Shown here: one piece after another, positions 34,406 to 41,917 of the stretch
Layout of the letters: each line of letters starts with the position of its first letter
Numbering within the stretch: position 1 is the first letter of the stretch
Assembly (NCBI GenBank): GCA_052148155.1
Contig: JBKQIY010000113.1
Location: 1 to 43,306, forward strand
Source: JBBQER01 sp052148155
GTDB lineage: Bacteria > Actinomycetota > Acidimicrobiia > IMCC26256 > PALSA-610
Length of the DNA: 43,306 nucleotides
Direction: 5' to 3'
Made by a program: the position numbers and the translations under genes
Notes under the pieces: generated by a model
Told to the model about the DNA's origin: nothing
The model's database searches: none
Seen by the model: only the letters and a program-made list of their open reading frames with translations

Positions 34406-34936
34406 TCAGAACCGCCAACGCGTTGAGCCGGGCGTCTCCTCGGCGGTACCGACCGCGGTCGCGGTTCGCGGCTTGACTTCGTAGACGAACCACGGGGGCG
34501 GACCGAGCGTCGGTGCGTTGAACGGTGCGGTGATGCCGGTTCCGGATTCGTCGGGCTGAGCGGGCCATCCACTCTTCGTCCACAAGGCTGCGATCTCGGC
34601 CACGATCTTCGGGTCGGTCGCGCGCCGGGCTTCGCCTGCGACCATCACGTCGAAGCCTTTCGTTGCGACGCTGATCGAGCAGCGCGGGTCGCGACCAACG
34701 TTCTTCGCCTTACGGGTGCGTTCGCCGGTCTGGAACCAGCATGAGCCTGCGTGCCAGAGCGCGCCTACGCTCGTTACGTGCGGGCTTCCGTCGACGTTCA
34801 GGGTCGTCAGCCAGAATGTCGAGCGGTTCGGGGAGCGCGGGTCGCCGTGCGTCAGAAGGTCGGCGAGCTGAGTTTCAACTTGGGACCACTCGATCGTGGG
34901 CAGCCCATCGGCCTCACCAAGGTTTGTTGTCTTCAT
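34406..34936 (-). CDS. Pyridoxamine 5'-phosphate oxidase-fold protein
   Basis: A 176-residue split-barrel flavoprotein-fold protein. The core is F-W-L-T-T-L-N-V-D-G-S-P-H-V-T-S-V-G-A-L-W, then C-W-F-Q-T-G-E-R-T-R-K-A-K-N-V-G-R-D-P-R, then F-D-V-M-V-A-G-E-A-R-R, and the C-terminal P-P-W-F-V-Y-E-V-K-P. These are the blocks of the PNPOx-like family, whose actinobacterial members bind FMN or F420. T-R-K-A-K-N and the Pro-rich L-G-P-P-P-W fit the F420-type branch, but the cofactor is not certain. ATG at 34936; the ribosome site is weak. Confidence 0.82.
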   Translation of the reverse strand: MKTTNLGEADGLPTIEWSQVETQLADLLTHGDPRSPNRSTFWLTTLNVDGSPHVTSVGALWHAGSCWFQTGERTRKAKNVGRDPRCSISVATKGFDVMVAGEARRATDPKIVAEIAALWTKSGWPAQPDESGTGITAPFNAPTLGPPPWFVYEVKPRTATAVGTAEETPGSTRWRF

Positions 34937-35338
34937 AGTTCTTGAGACTGCACCCTTCCCGAAAACTCATCGCGAGAAAACACGGTCCGGATCGGGCACG
35001 ATATATCTGTCGATCTGGGCACGTCGTCAAACCCGCATCCTCAAGGCCAACAGCGGACACTGGGGTCAGTTCGACGACGTGCGAAGCGGTGCCCATCAGG
35101 TCAATATGTGTGCGTAGACGCGTTCCTGTTCGAGGGTGTCGTGCCCGCCTTCGGCGCTGTCCGAAGAGAGCCGCCATCGGGAACGCTGCTCGTCATCGAT
35201 TCGTCCGACGGCGCCGCGTTGACGGCCTCTGCGACGCGCTTCACGCTCAAGGTGTCGTCATGGCCTTCCCCGTCGGCATCGCTATGGCATGGAGCGCGTC
35301 GTAACCGCGGCCGGCTCGGTGCTCTAGATCTTGAGAGC
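34937..35338. other. Divergent intergenic region with a GGACACTG repeat copy
   Basis: It separates the minus-strand oxidase-fold gene from the plus-strand sigma factor. The sigma-factor frame is open to 35108 (F-G-A-V-R-R-E-P-P-S-G-T-L-L-V-I-D), without sigma-factor similarity; part may be a remnant. Contains the repeat at 35053-35073. Confidence 0.4.
35053..35073 (+). repeat. Interspersed repeat GCGGACACTGGGGTCAGT, copy 2
   Basis: 18 of 21 positions agree with copy 1 at 33473-33493. It lies about 280 bases before the sigma-factor start, outside the genes called. Confidence 0.5.
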
Positions 35339-35812
35339 GTGATTCGCGTGCCGAGCGATGCCGAGGCCTTTACCCTGTTTTGGAGGGACGTAGAACCGTC
35401 GCTTCGGCGCGCCTTCGTGGCCGCGTTCGGTGTTGAACGCGGACGCGAGGCGACACAGGAGGCCTTGGCGTGGGCCTGGGAGCACTGGGATCGAGTGACG
35501 GCGATGACGAACCCTGCGGGGTACCTGTGGCGTGTTGGTCGTTCGCGGACGCGGCCTCGCCGCGCGGCGCCGGTGTTGCTGCCGGAGGCTCCGCTCGACA
35601 ATCCCTTGATCGAGCCGGGGTTGGTCCCGGCGTTGCGAGCCTTGTCGCCGCACCAGCGGGCCGCCGTGCTGCTCGTCCATGGCCACGGTTGGCAGTTGCA
35701 AGAGGTTGCGCAACTGTTCGGCGTGACGGTATCGACCGTGCAGACCCATGTAGGCCGCGCAATGGCGAAGTTGCGCGCCGCGTTGGAGGTCGAGCGTGAT
35801 GCCCACGCCTGA
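35339..35812 (+). CDS. RNA polymerase sigma factor, ECF-like
   Basis: A 157-residue small sigma factor. Region 2 is degenerate but visible: W-R-D-V-E-P-S-L-R-R-A-F-V-A-A-F-G, then G-R-E-A-T-Q-E-A-L-A-W-A-W-E-H-W and T-N-P-A-G-Y-L-W-R-V. A short linker leads to region 4: L-R-A-L-S-P-H-Q-R-A-A-V-L-L-V-H-G-H-G-W and L-Q-E-V-A-Q-L-F-G-V-T-V-S-T-V-Q-T-H-V, a clear helix-turn-helix for -35 binding. GTG at 35339 is preceded by GAGAG. It overlaps the downstream membrane propeller gene by 14-17 bases, so the two are co-expressed and coupled. It directs RNA polymerase to an unknown promoter set. Confidence 0.82.
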   Translation: MIRVPSDAEAFTLFWRDVEPSLRRAFVAAFGVERGREATQEALAWAWEHWDRVTAMTNPAGYLWRVGRSRTRPRRAAPVLLPEAPLDNPLIEPGLVPALRALSPHQRAAVLLVHGHGWQLQEVAQLFGVTVSTVQTHVGRAMAKLRAALEVERDAHA

Positions 35813-36968
35813 GGACCAGATCCACGCGTACGCACGTCTTCTCGACGACGCCGTCGCTACGGTGCCCGCGGACGAGGCTCTCGTCGCCGACGCCGTGACC
35901 GTCAAAGAACCAACGCGGTTCCTCGTACGCATCCTTGCTTTAGCGGCAGGAGTAGCTATCGCTGCAGGCATCGCCGGAGCCGTCGTCGCCGTGACGCGTC
36001 ACAACCCCGCGACCGAGCCCCAGGTACCGACGTCGACGTCGCCGGTCGAACCGACATCCACGCCAACCGCGGCCCCGCCGCTTGTTCATCCGATCCGTAC
36101 TGACGACACGCAGGTTCGCCCGGGCGTCGCTGACATCGCGGTGAGCGGTAGCGCAGTGTGGGTGACCGGCCCAAACACTGTCATCCGGCTGGACGCAGTC
36201 ACCGACCGTGCTGTCGCGACGCTGCGGACTCCGGGCGTTGAGGACTTCAGCAAGATCGCGGTCGGCGAAGGAAGCGTCTGGGTGACAGCCGACGGCGGCA
36301 ATGTCTACCGAATCGATCCGGCCACCAACCGGGTGGTGGCCACCATTCATGTCGGCGGATCGGCGTCTGGCATCGCGGTAGGGGCGGGACGCGTTTGGGT
36401 TACCCCTCTCACCGACGTGGTGGGCGACTTGATTCGCATCGACCCGGGAAACAACGAAGTGATCGAACCTGCGATCCGTGTGCCCTCGGGAGCCGGCGCG
36501 GTCACCTTCGGCCTCGGCGCGGTCTGGGTCGTTGGAGGGAGCTCGAACCCGCCGTCGGTCGCGCGCGTCGACCCAGCCATCGGGAACGTTGCCACGGTTC
36601 CGATCGTTGGATCGGTGACGGTGGCGTACGGCTCGCTGTGGAACGTGTGGGACGGCGTCGTCAGGCGCTACGACCCGCAGACGTTCAAGGTCCTTGCCGC
36701 CGTGGCAGTGCCCCACGCCCAATCGATCGCCGTGAGTGCCGACGCAGTGTGGGTACTCGCCGCACCCCGTTCGAGCAACCCGACTATCTCTTACCCGATC
36801 AAGGGCAGCGCCGCGCTGTGGGAGATCGACCCGCGCACCAACCGCATCGCCGGCAAGCCATCGCGACTCGACGCCTTACAACCGATCGCCATCACAGCGA
36901 ACAGCGACAGCATCTGGATCGCCGACTACTCCAGCGGCGTGATCACACGCTTCCGGCTCGTCCAATGA
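35796..36968 (+). CDS. Membrane-anchored extracytoplasmic beta-propeller protein, probable sigma partner
   Basis: A 390-residue protein with a short (~43) cytoplasmic part M-P-T-P-E-D-Q-I-H-A-Y-A-R-L-L-D-D, one membrane helix at about 44-66 (I-L-A-L-A-A-G-V-A-I-A-A-G-I-A-G), a Pro/Thr linker and then ~290 residues of repeated V-x-V-G-x-G-x-V-W-V-x ... I-D-P-x-T-N-R-V-V-A-T units, as in Vgb/YVTN-type six- or seven-bladed propellers. GTG at 35796 or ATG at 35799, inside the sigma gene. Position and topology are those of an anti-sigma factor with an outside sensor, but the cytoplasmic part has no zinc anti-sigma HxxxCxxC motif. A regulatory role is therefore inferred only. Confidence 0.8.
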   Translation: MMPTPEDQIHAYARLLDDAVATVPADEALVADAVTVKEPTRFLVRILALAAGVAIAAGIAGAVVAVTRHNPATEPQVPTSTSPVEPTSTPTAAPPLVHPIRTDDTQVRPGVADIAVSGSAVWVTGPNTVIRLDAVTDRAVATLRTPGVEDFSKIAVGEGSVWVTADGGNVYRIDPATNRVVATIHVGGSASGIAVGAGRVWVTPLTDVVGDLIRIDPGNNEVIEPAIRVPSGAGAVTFGLGAVWVVGGSSNPPSVARVDPAIGNVATVPIVGSVTVAYGSLWNVWDGVVRRYDPQTFKVLAAVAVPHAQSIAVSADAVWVLAAPRSSNPTISYPIKGSAALWEIDPRTNRIAGKPSRLDALQPIAITANSDSIWIADYSSGVITRFRLVQ

Positions 36969-37018
36969 GCGTCTCGCCACGGGAGTATCTGCCTGATCGC
37001 GCCATGCACCTGATCGGC

Positions 37019-37449
37019 TCACTCGTCCAGAAGGCGCGCACAGAACTGTCCATCCGGCTGAACGGTACAGAGCGATTGCTCGTTCATTGCCGACCATCGT
37101 GTTCAAACTCGATGTGGCGGTGCCCAGCGATGCGGAGCAGTCCCTCGCCGATACCGAGCAACCGTCGTCCGAGTCCTTGGCCCCAATAGTCAGGATCAAC
37201 GAAGAGGTGCACCAGTTGATGGCCCGAAACGGTTGTGTGGCCGACGGGAGTATCTGACGCATCGGCCACCATCGTGACGAAGCCCGACTCGGGAGCGAGC
37301 CAGTTGCGCCATCGGTCGATCTTCCCGCGCGGGTCCATCCGGTCGACCGTCCCGGGCTCCAACAGAGAGGCGTGGACGATCACCCAACAACGGTGATGGT
37401 ACGAGGCGATGCACTCGGCATCGTCCAATGAAGCAGCTCTGATCATCAT
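37019..37449 (-). pseudogene. GNAT acetyltransferase, frameshifted
   Basis: From the start at 37449: M-I-R-A-A-S-L-D-D-A-E-C-I-A-S-Y-H-H-R-C, G-F-V-T-M-V-A-D-A-S-D-T-P-V-G and the acetyl-CoA loop L-F-V-D-P-D-Y-W-G-Q-G-L-G-R-R-L-L, ending H-I-E-F-E-H at an early stop (37084). The missing motif B end, N-T-M-V-G-N-E-R-A-I-A-L-Y-R-S-A-G-W-T-V, follows in another frame, so an indel near 37085-37110 broke it. The true 3' end is uncertain; 37019 is a nearby stop in the third frame. Intact relatives acetylate amines of small molecules or proteins. Confidence 0.6.
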
Positions 37450-38167
37450 GGAGAGCGTCGCCGTTCCCGTCGCACCTTCGCACCAGCACGCTAGCGAATC
37501 GCCGCGTGTCGGTATCAGCGAGAATCAAACCGTGAGCTCGCGATCCACCTGTCGCCCGGTCAGGGGATGTTACGGAGCATTCGGATGGTGAAGAGCGCTG
37601 TTGCAGCGTCGAGCAGAACTGAGAAACTCAGCCGAAGCAGCTCTCTGGCCGAGGTTGCATTGGCGAGCCTTGTATTCGTCGGATGGGGTAGAAGCTCGCC
37701 GCCCGACGCGTTTCCGAATGCATCAGACAAGGCCACAGAGTTGGTCCGTCTTCGAGCGCGCAACGGCTTGCCGGCCGGCAACGTCGAGGCGAGTGCTCTC
37801 GCCTGCGACGGTTGGGGACGGCTTCTGCGCCGACGGGAACCCGAAGAAGCGCAACCTTCTCGGATTGCCTGGCGGCGTGTCCGGTAGAGAGCACGCACAG
37901 GCGATTCGTCACGCGAACCTTGTGGTCGAGGTCTGCTGCCCGTTGCTGTCCCGATTCCCCGGCTGAGGCAGGTAAGCCGTTGTCAAGCCTTACGGCTCAC
38001 ACGAAACTCGGGACTGGTTTGCGGACAACTGAGGTGGGCTGGTGGTCGTTCGCCTGCCGGGCGTGTCTCGAGGCAAAACGGCCCTTTGTTCTGGGCGGAT
38101 TTGGGTACACACTCGTGAGAGTCGTGCGCGTGCCGCAACGGCTCGCGTGCTCAGCTCTGGAGACACC
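37450..38167. other. Gene-poor stretch, one repeat copy
   Basis: 718 bases without a supported gene. A minus-strand frame (37560-37898) ends with the hydrophobic L-S-F-S-V-L-L-D-A-A-T-A-L-F-T-I-R-M-L-R, and a plus frame (37567-37887) is also open, but neither has a family motif. A variant of the interspersed repeat is at 38012-38040. Confidence 0.35.
38012..38040 (+). repeat. Interspersed repeat variant, copy 3
   Basis: GACTGGTTTGCGGACA, one extra A, then CTGAGGT. It matches copy 1 including nine bases to its left, where the other copies diverge, with a single-base insertion inside the core. Confidence 0.4.
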
Positions 38168-39406
38168 GTGAGGAACCGGCTCGGGCATCGTTCGGGCGCG
38201 AGGTGGAATCGGTCGGTCCGGGCGGTGGTTGCCTTCGCGGCGTTCGCTTGTATGGTCGTACCGGTGGTCGTGTGGGGAGCACCCGCGGGGAGCGCGCCGC
38301 CGCCTGCGATTGTCGCGAGGTTGACGTCGAACGGCGAGACAACCGACGCGCTGAACAGTGCGTCGTGCGTGAGCGCGACGACGTGTTTCGCGGTCGGTGC
38401 CAGCTACGGCAGTGTGTACGGCCCTCCCAACCCGGCAAGCGCGTTCGCTGGCCGCTGGAACGGCAAGAGCTTCTCGATCTCACCAACTCCGACCCCGGCT
38501 GGTGCGACGAGCAGTGCGCTGGTTGGGGTGTCGTGCACGAGCGCGACCAACTGTTTCGCAGTTGGAGGCTCGTCCACCAAATCCGCGCCGCCGGGCACGC
38601 TGGGCACGACGCTTATTGAGCGATGGAACGGCAAGACCTGGTCGATCGTCCCGAGTCCGCCGCCCGATTACATCACGTTGAATGGGGTGTCGTGCATCAG
38701 CGCGACGTTTTGCATCGCGGTCGGGACCGCGGTGGAACAGTGGAACGGCAAGACCTGGTCGATCGTTGCGAGTCCGAGTCCTCCGGGCCAGCCGTACGAG
38801 CTCGACGGTGTCTCGTGTGCGAGCAGGGCCGACTGCGCGGCCGTCGGCTACTACAGCTCTCCGATTGACGGCGAGTGGCTCCCGTGGTTCGAACAATGGA
38901 ACGGCAAGCGCTGGTCGTTCGTCGCCGGCCCCAATCCGGCGGGATCCGACCCGCAGCTGAGCGACGTGTCGTGCCCGTCCCGAACAACCTGCGTTGCGGT
39001 CGGCAGTTCCATCGACAAAAGTCTCGTCAACCCGCCCGGCGTCGGCTCCGGCCCGTGGACCACGCGTTGGAACCACAACACGTGGTCGCTTGTGAGTCCC
39101 TCCGATTTCAACGCACGGTCCGACGCGCTGGACACACTGTCGTGTACCAGTCCGACGAACTGCTTCGCCGTGGGTTCGTTCGACAATTCGACAACTTACC
39201 CATTGGTCGAGCGCTGGAACGGCAAGATCTGGTCCGTTGTGGCCGCGGCGGCGAGCGCCTCCGGTACTGGCGGCTTGTTCAACGGCGTGTCGTGCACGAC
39301 CTCGACGGACTGCCTCGCTGTGGGCTCGGTGATCTTCAACGAATTTGATCACACGGCGTTGGTCGAACACTGGAACGGCAAGAGCTGGACGATCGTCCCG
39401 AGCTAA
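38168..39406 (+). CDS. Secreted protein of seven SC-x7-C/WNGK repeats, predicted seven-bladed beta-propeller
   Basis: A 412-residue exported protein from the GTG at 38168 (GGAG five bases upstream). The signal segment is A-V-V-A-F-A-A-F-A-C-M-V-V-P-V-V-V-W-G-A. Seven repeats of about 45-60 residues follow. Each begins (G/D)-V-S-C-x7-C-x-A-V-G and ends in (E/T)-x-W-N-G-K-x-W-S-I-V-x-S-P-x-P; the paired Cys occur in all seven. Counting copies: S-A-S-C-V, G-V-S-C-T, G-V-S-C-I, G-V-S-C-A, D-V-S-C-P, T-L-S-C-T, G-V-S-C-T. Seven four-strand-length units suggest a propeller with one disulfide per blade, by inference. A free cell-surface or released protein is likely; ligand unknown. Confidence 0.83.
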   Translation: MRNRLGHRSGARWNRSVRAVVAFAAFACMVVPVVVWGAPAGSAPPPAIVARLTSNGETTDALNSASCVSATTCFAVGASYGSVYGPPNPASAFAGRWNGKSFSISPTPTPAGATSSALVGVSCTSATNCFAVGGSSTKSAPPGTLGTTLIERWNGKTWSIVPSPPPDYITLNGVSCISATFCIAVGTAVEQWNGKTWSIVASPSPPGQPYELDGVSCASRADCAAVGYYSSPIDGEWLPWFEQWNGKRWSFVAGPNPAGSDPQLSDVSCPSRTTCVAVGSSIDKSLVNPPGVGSGPWTTRWNHNTWSLVSPSDFNARSDALDTLSCTSPTNCFAVGSFDNSTTYPLVERWNGKIWSVVAAAASASGTGGLFNGVSCTTSTDCLAVGSVIFNEFDHTALVEHWNGKSWTIVPS

Positions 39407-39675
39407 GTCCGGGAGCACGCACAGCCAACCGAACGCCCGTCGAAGAGGCGTCCCAAATCGCGATTCTCGACAAGGCCGGGATCACGACCTGGAACCGACG
39501 ACTCGAACTCCGCGACGCGTACTCATCCATCGTGACAACCGTCCGACGTGCCAAGCACTGCATCCCGCGGGAGAGGTTTACGGACTGTGGGTGGCTTGGT
39601 GTGCTGTTCGCCAAGGAGCCCGAGGACATCCATCTCGTTCGCTGCCTTGACAGCGCGACCGCTCACGCGACATGA
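39407..39675 (+). pseudogene. Unassigned coding remnant lacking a start
   Basis: A frame ending at 39675 reads N-R-T-P-V-E-E-A-S-Q-I-A-I-L-D-K-A-G-I-T, T-W-N-R-R-L-E-L-R-D-A-Y-S-S-I-V and later V-L-F-A-K-E-P-E-D-I-H-L-V-R-C-L-D, with strongly GC-biased third positions. No start codon precedes it after the propeller gene stop region, and the family is unknown. Probably the 3' remnant of a lost gene. The 150 bases between it and the next gene hold nothing I can support. Confidence 0.35.
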
Positions 39676-39826
39676 GCGAGCACTCGGATGCGAGCAGCGC
39701 TCGCGACCCTGTGGCGTGGGCGGTGGCACCGACCGCCTTTGGGGGCGAGTCGCACCAGGCTCTCGCAATCTCGGATGCACCATCACGGCCACTTTGAGAC
39801 GATGTGGCTGCGAGAGGACCTTGCGT

Positions 39827-40510
39827 ATGCCCGACGTGTCGAACTCCCGATTCACTGCTCGCCTGCGGCTTGAGCCAGCCGGTCCGGCCAACGCTCGTGA
39901 CCTGTGGCTCGTGCACAACGACGACGAGGTGGCCTTCTGGTATGACGGCTGGAAGCCGAGCGTCCAGGAGGCAGAGCAGCGGGCCAAGTTCATAGGCGAC
40001 TCGTGGCGGCTTCACGGCGTCCACAAATGGATCGCCTACGACCGCGCGAGCGGCGAGGTTGTAGGGCGAGGGGGGTTGTCTCGCACTCCGGTCGACGACG
40101 ACTGGGCCCAGATATACGCGCTTCTCCCGCCCGAGCCGTGGGTGCGACTGGCGCACGACATCGGTCGGCCGTTCGCCGCGCATGCGCACTGGCTCGAGAT
40201 CGGCTGGGCGCTGCGCCCCAAGTTCTGGGGACTCGGCTACGCGTCCGAGATCGGACGCGCGGGGCTCGACTTCGCCTTCGACGTCCTCGGCATGCAGGCC
40301 GTGGTGTCCTGCACAGTCCGCCACAACGTCCGCTCGCGCGCGGTGATGGCGCGCCTCGGCATGCAGTATGCGGGGGAGATCCACAGCCGCCCGATGGTCG
40401 AGGGACTTGCGCGAGAACAAGACGACGCGCCGTTCGCGGTGTGCGTTCTTCTGCGGCGAGATAGAACGACACTGGACAACGCGCACAGGAGCGGCAGGCC
40501 TCTGACGTGA
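39827..40510 (+). CDS. GNAT acetyltransferase, RimJ/RimL-like
   Basis: A 227-residue single-domain acetyltransferase. The order is F-T-A-R-L-R-L-E-P-A-G-P-A-N-A-R-D-L, the middle strand segment H-W-L-E-I-G-W-A-L-R-P-K-F-W-G-L-G-Y-A-S-E (acetyl-CoA loop, W/R-G-x-G-x-A type), then V-V-S-C-T-V-R-H-N-V-R-S-R-A-V-M-A-R-L-G-M, the usual N-x-x-S-x-x-V-x-x-x-L-G-F/M ending. This type modifies N-termini of ribosomal proteins or other amines; specificity is unknown. The ATG at 39827 has AGAGG nine bases upstream; the frame is open far upstream but without similarity. Confidence 0.85.
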   Translation: MPDVSNSRFTARLRLEPAGPANARDLWLVHNDDEVAFWYDGWKPSVQEAEQRAKFIGDSWRLHGVHKWIAYDRASGEVVGRGGLSRTPVDDDWAQIYALLPPEPWVRLAHDIGRPFAAHAHWLEIGWALRPKFWGLGYASEIGRAGLDFAFDVLGMQAVVSCTVRHNVRSRAVMARLGMQYAGEIHSRPMVEGLAREQDDAPFAVCVLLRRDRTTLDNAHRSGRPLT

Positions 40511-40684
40511 CTGACACCGCGACCCGAACTGCCGATCTGGGACGGCCTGACTGAACGTGCCCGCCAAACTCATGTGCAAAGAACGGACACTTGAGTGCGG
40601 AAGTCGCGAGTGAAACGCGTGAGCGCGGGCACTTTCTGCAGAAAAAGGTGGGCGAGAAACGAGCGGTTCGGTAACACTGCGGTT

Positions 40685-41414
40685 GTGCCGCAAAATAAAT
40701 TCGTGGGCCCGATCGCTGAGGGTTACGACGCGACGTCAACAGAGATGTGTGTGCCAGAGGTTGTTGGACGCTACAGCCGACTTTCTCGCTGCCGAGGCGC
40801 GGGGTGCAAGCGCGTTGGAGTTCGGGATCGGGACGGGCCGAGTTGCGCTACCGCTGAGTCAGCGCGGTGTCGAGGTGCACGGCATCGACATCTCGGCGGA
40901 CATGATCGAGCAGTTGCGCCGCACACCGGGCTCGGAAGCGATCAGCACGACGGTCGGTGACTTCGCAGAGACTGTCGTCACCGAGGAGTTCTCGCTCGTG
41001 TACGTCGTGTACGACAGCATCTGCAACCTGCTGGAGCAATCGGAGTGGGTGCAATCGTTCCGCAACGCGGCCCGACACCTTATTCCGGGAGGTCGCTTCG
41101 TCATGGAGCTGTGGATTCCGGATCTTCGCCGGTTTCCGCCCGGTGCTGTCGCGCTCCCGTTCGACGTCAGCGATCATCACCTCGGTTTTGACACCCTCGA
41201 CGTTGCCAACCAACGCGGGATATCGCATCACTACTTCTTCAACGATGGTCAGGTCGAGCGGCACGACGGGCAGTTCCGTTACGCCTGGCCCGCAGAACTT
41301 GATCTCATTGCCCAAATCCCCCGAATGACGTTGCGCGACCGTTGGGCCGACTGGGACCGCTCACCGTTCACGAGCGACAGCCGAAAACACATCTCGGTGT
41401 GGGAACGGCCCTGA
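40685..41414 (+). pseudogene. SAM-dependent methyltransferase, frameshifted near the N-terminus
   Basis: The GTG at 40685 begins V-P-Q-N-K-F-V-G-P-I-A-E-G-Y-D-A-T-S-T-E-M-C-V-P-E-V-V; the rest of the protein is in another frame from L-L-D-A-T-A-D-F-L-A-A-E. Motif I is A-L-E-F-G-I-G-T-G-R-V-A-L-P-L, then G-I-D-I-S-A-D-M-I, and F-S-L-V-Y-V-V-Y-D-S-I-C-N-L plus H-L-I-P-G-G-R-F-V-M-E-L-W, ending S-R-K-H-I-S-V-W-E at 41414. An insertion of one base (or loss of two) near 40756-40766 splits it. Without this the protein would be about 242 residues. If the downstream part is initiated alone it would still hold the SAM domain. Confidence 0.65.
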
Positions 41415-41466
41415 GCGTTGCACGTTGAGGCGAACGCAGTCTCGGGAGTGTTGAACGAGCACTCGG

Positions 41467-41616
41467 GTGGAGCAACGGCACAGTCCCGACATCCGGGTCG
41501 TGGAGGGATACAGCATCGCCAACGGCGACGTGGTCGGAGTGCTCGCCTGCTCGCGAGGGACGCACGACACGGTCCTTTCCTCGGTGTTGAACCTCCAGGT
41601 CGAACGATCGCCATGA
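41467..41616 (+). CDS. Possible short gene or remnant
   Basis: A 49-residue frame: D-I-R-V-V-E-G-Y-S-I-A-N-G-D-V-V-G-V-L-A, then T-V-L-S-S-V-L-N-L-Q-V-E-R-S-P and stop. Composition is coding-like with alternating strands, but it is too short to identify and may be the end of a lost gene. GTG start at 41467 without a clear ribosome site. The surrounding 41417-41917 has no other supported gene. Confidence 0.28.
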   Translation: MEQRHSPDIRVVEGYSIANGDVVGVLACSRGTHDTVLSSVLNLQVERSP

Positions 41617-41917
41617 GAGGGATCGTCCTGTGGTGTATCGGCGACTAGCAGATCCGCGGGCGGTCCTCGACTACGACGCGCTGCTTCCCGCGATCCAAGA
41701 CGGCTCGACACTCATCCCGAACCCGCATCCGGTACTGGGGTGCCAACCTGTCGTCAGGCATCCCGAACCGAACGGACAGGTGTCACGCGTGCTGGCCGAA
41801 CCTGTCTCACCGACCCGGCGATCCGAGATGGCCGCCGCGTCCTTCTGGGATGCGTTCTGGGTTGCCGCCGTTGGTTGCGTCGGTCCTGTGCCGGCGATCG
41901 CCGCGAAGGGCACGCGG

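Noticed and set aside
35108..35338. N-terminal extension of the sigma-factor frame
   Set aside because: No sigma-factor similarity, a GTG with GAGAG upstream exists at the domain start, and a repeat copy lies just before it.
39578..40693. 371-residue minus-strand frame opposite the RimJ-like GNAT
   Set aside because: Antisense shadow; the plus-strand frame has clear GNAT motifs.
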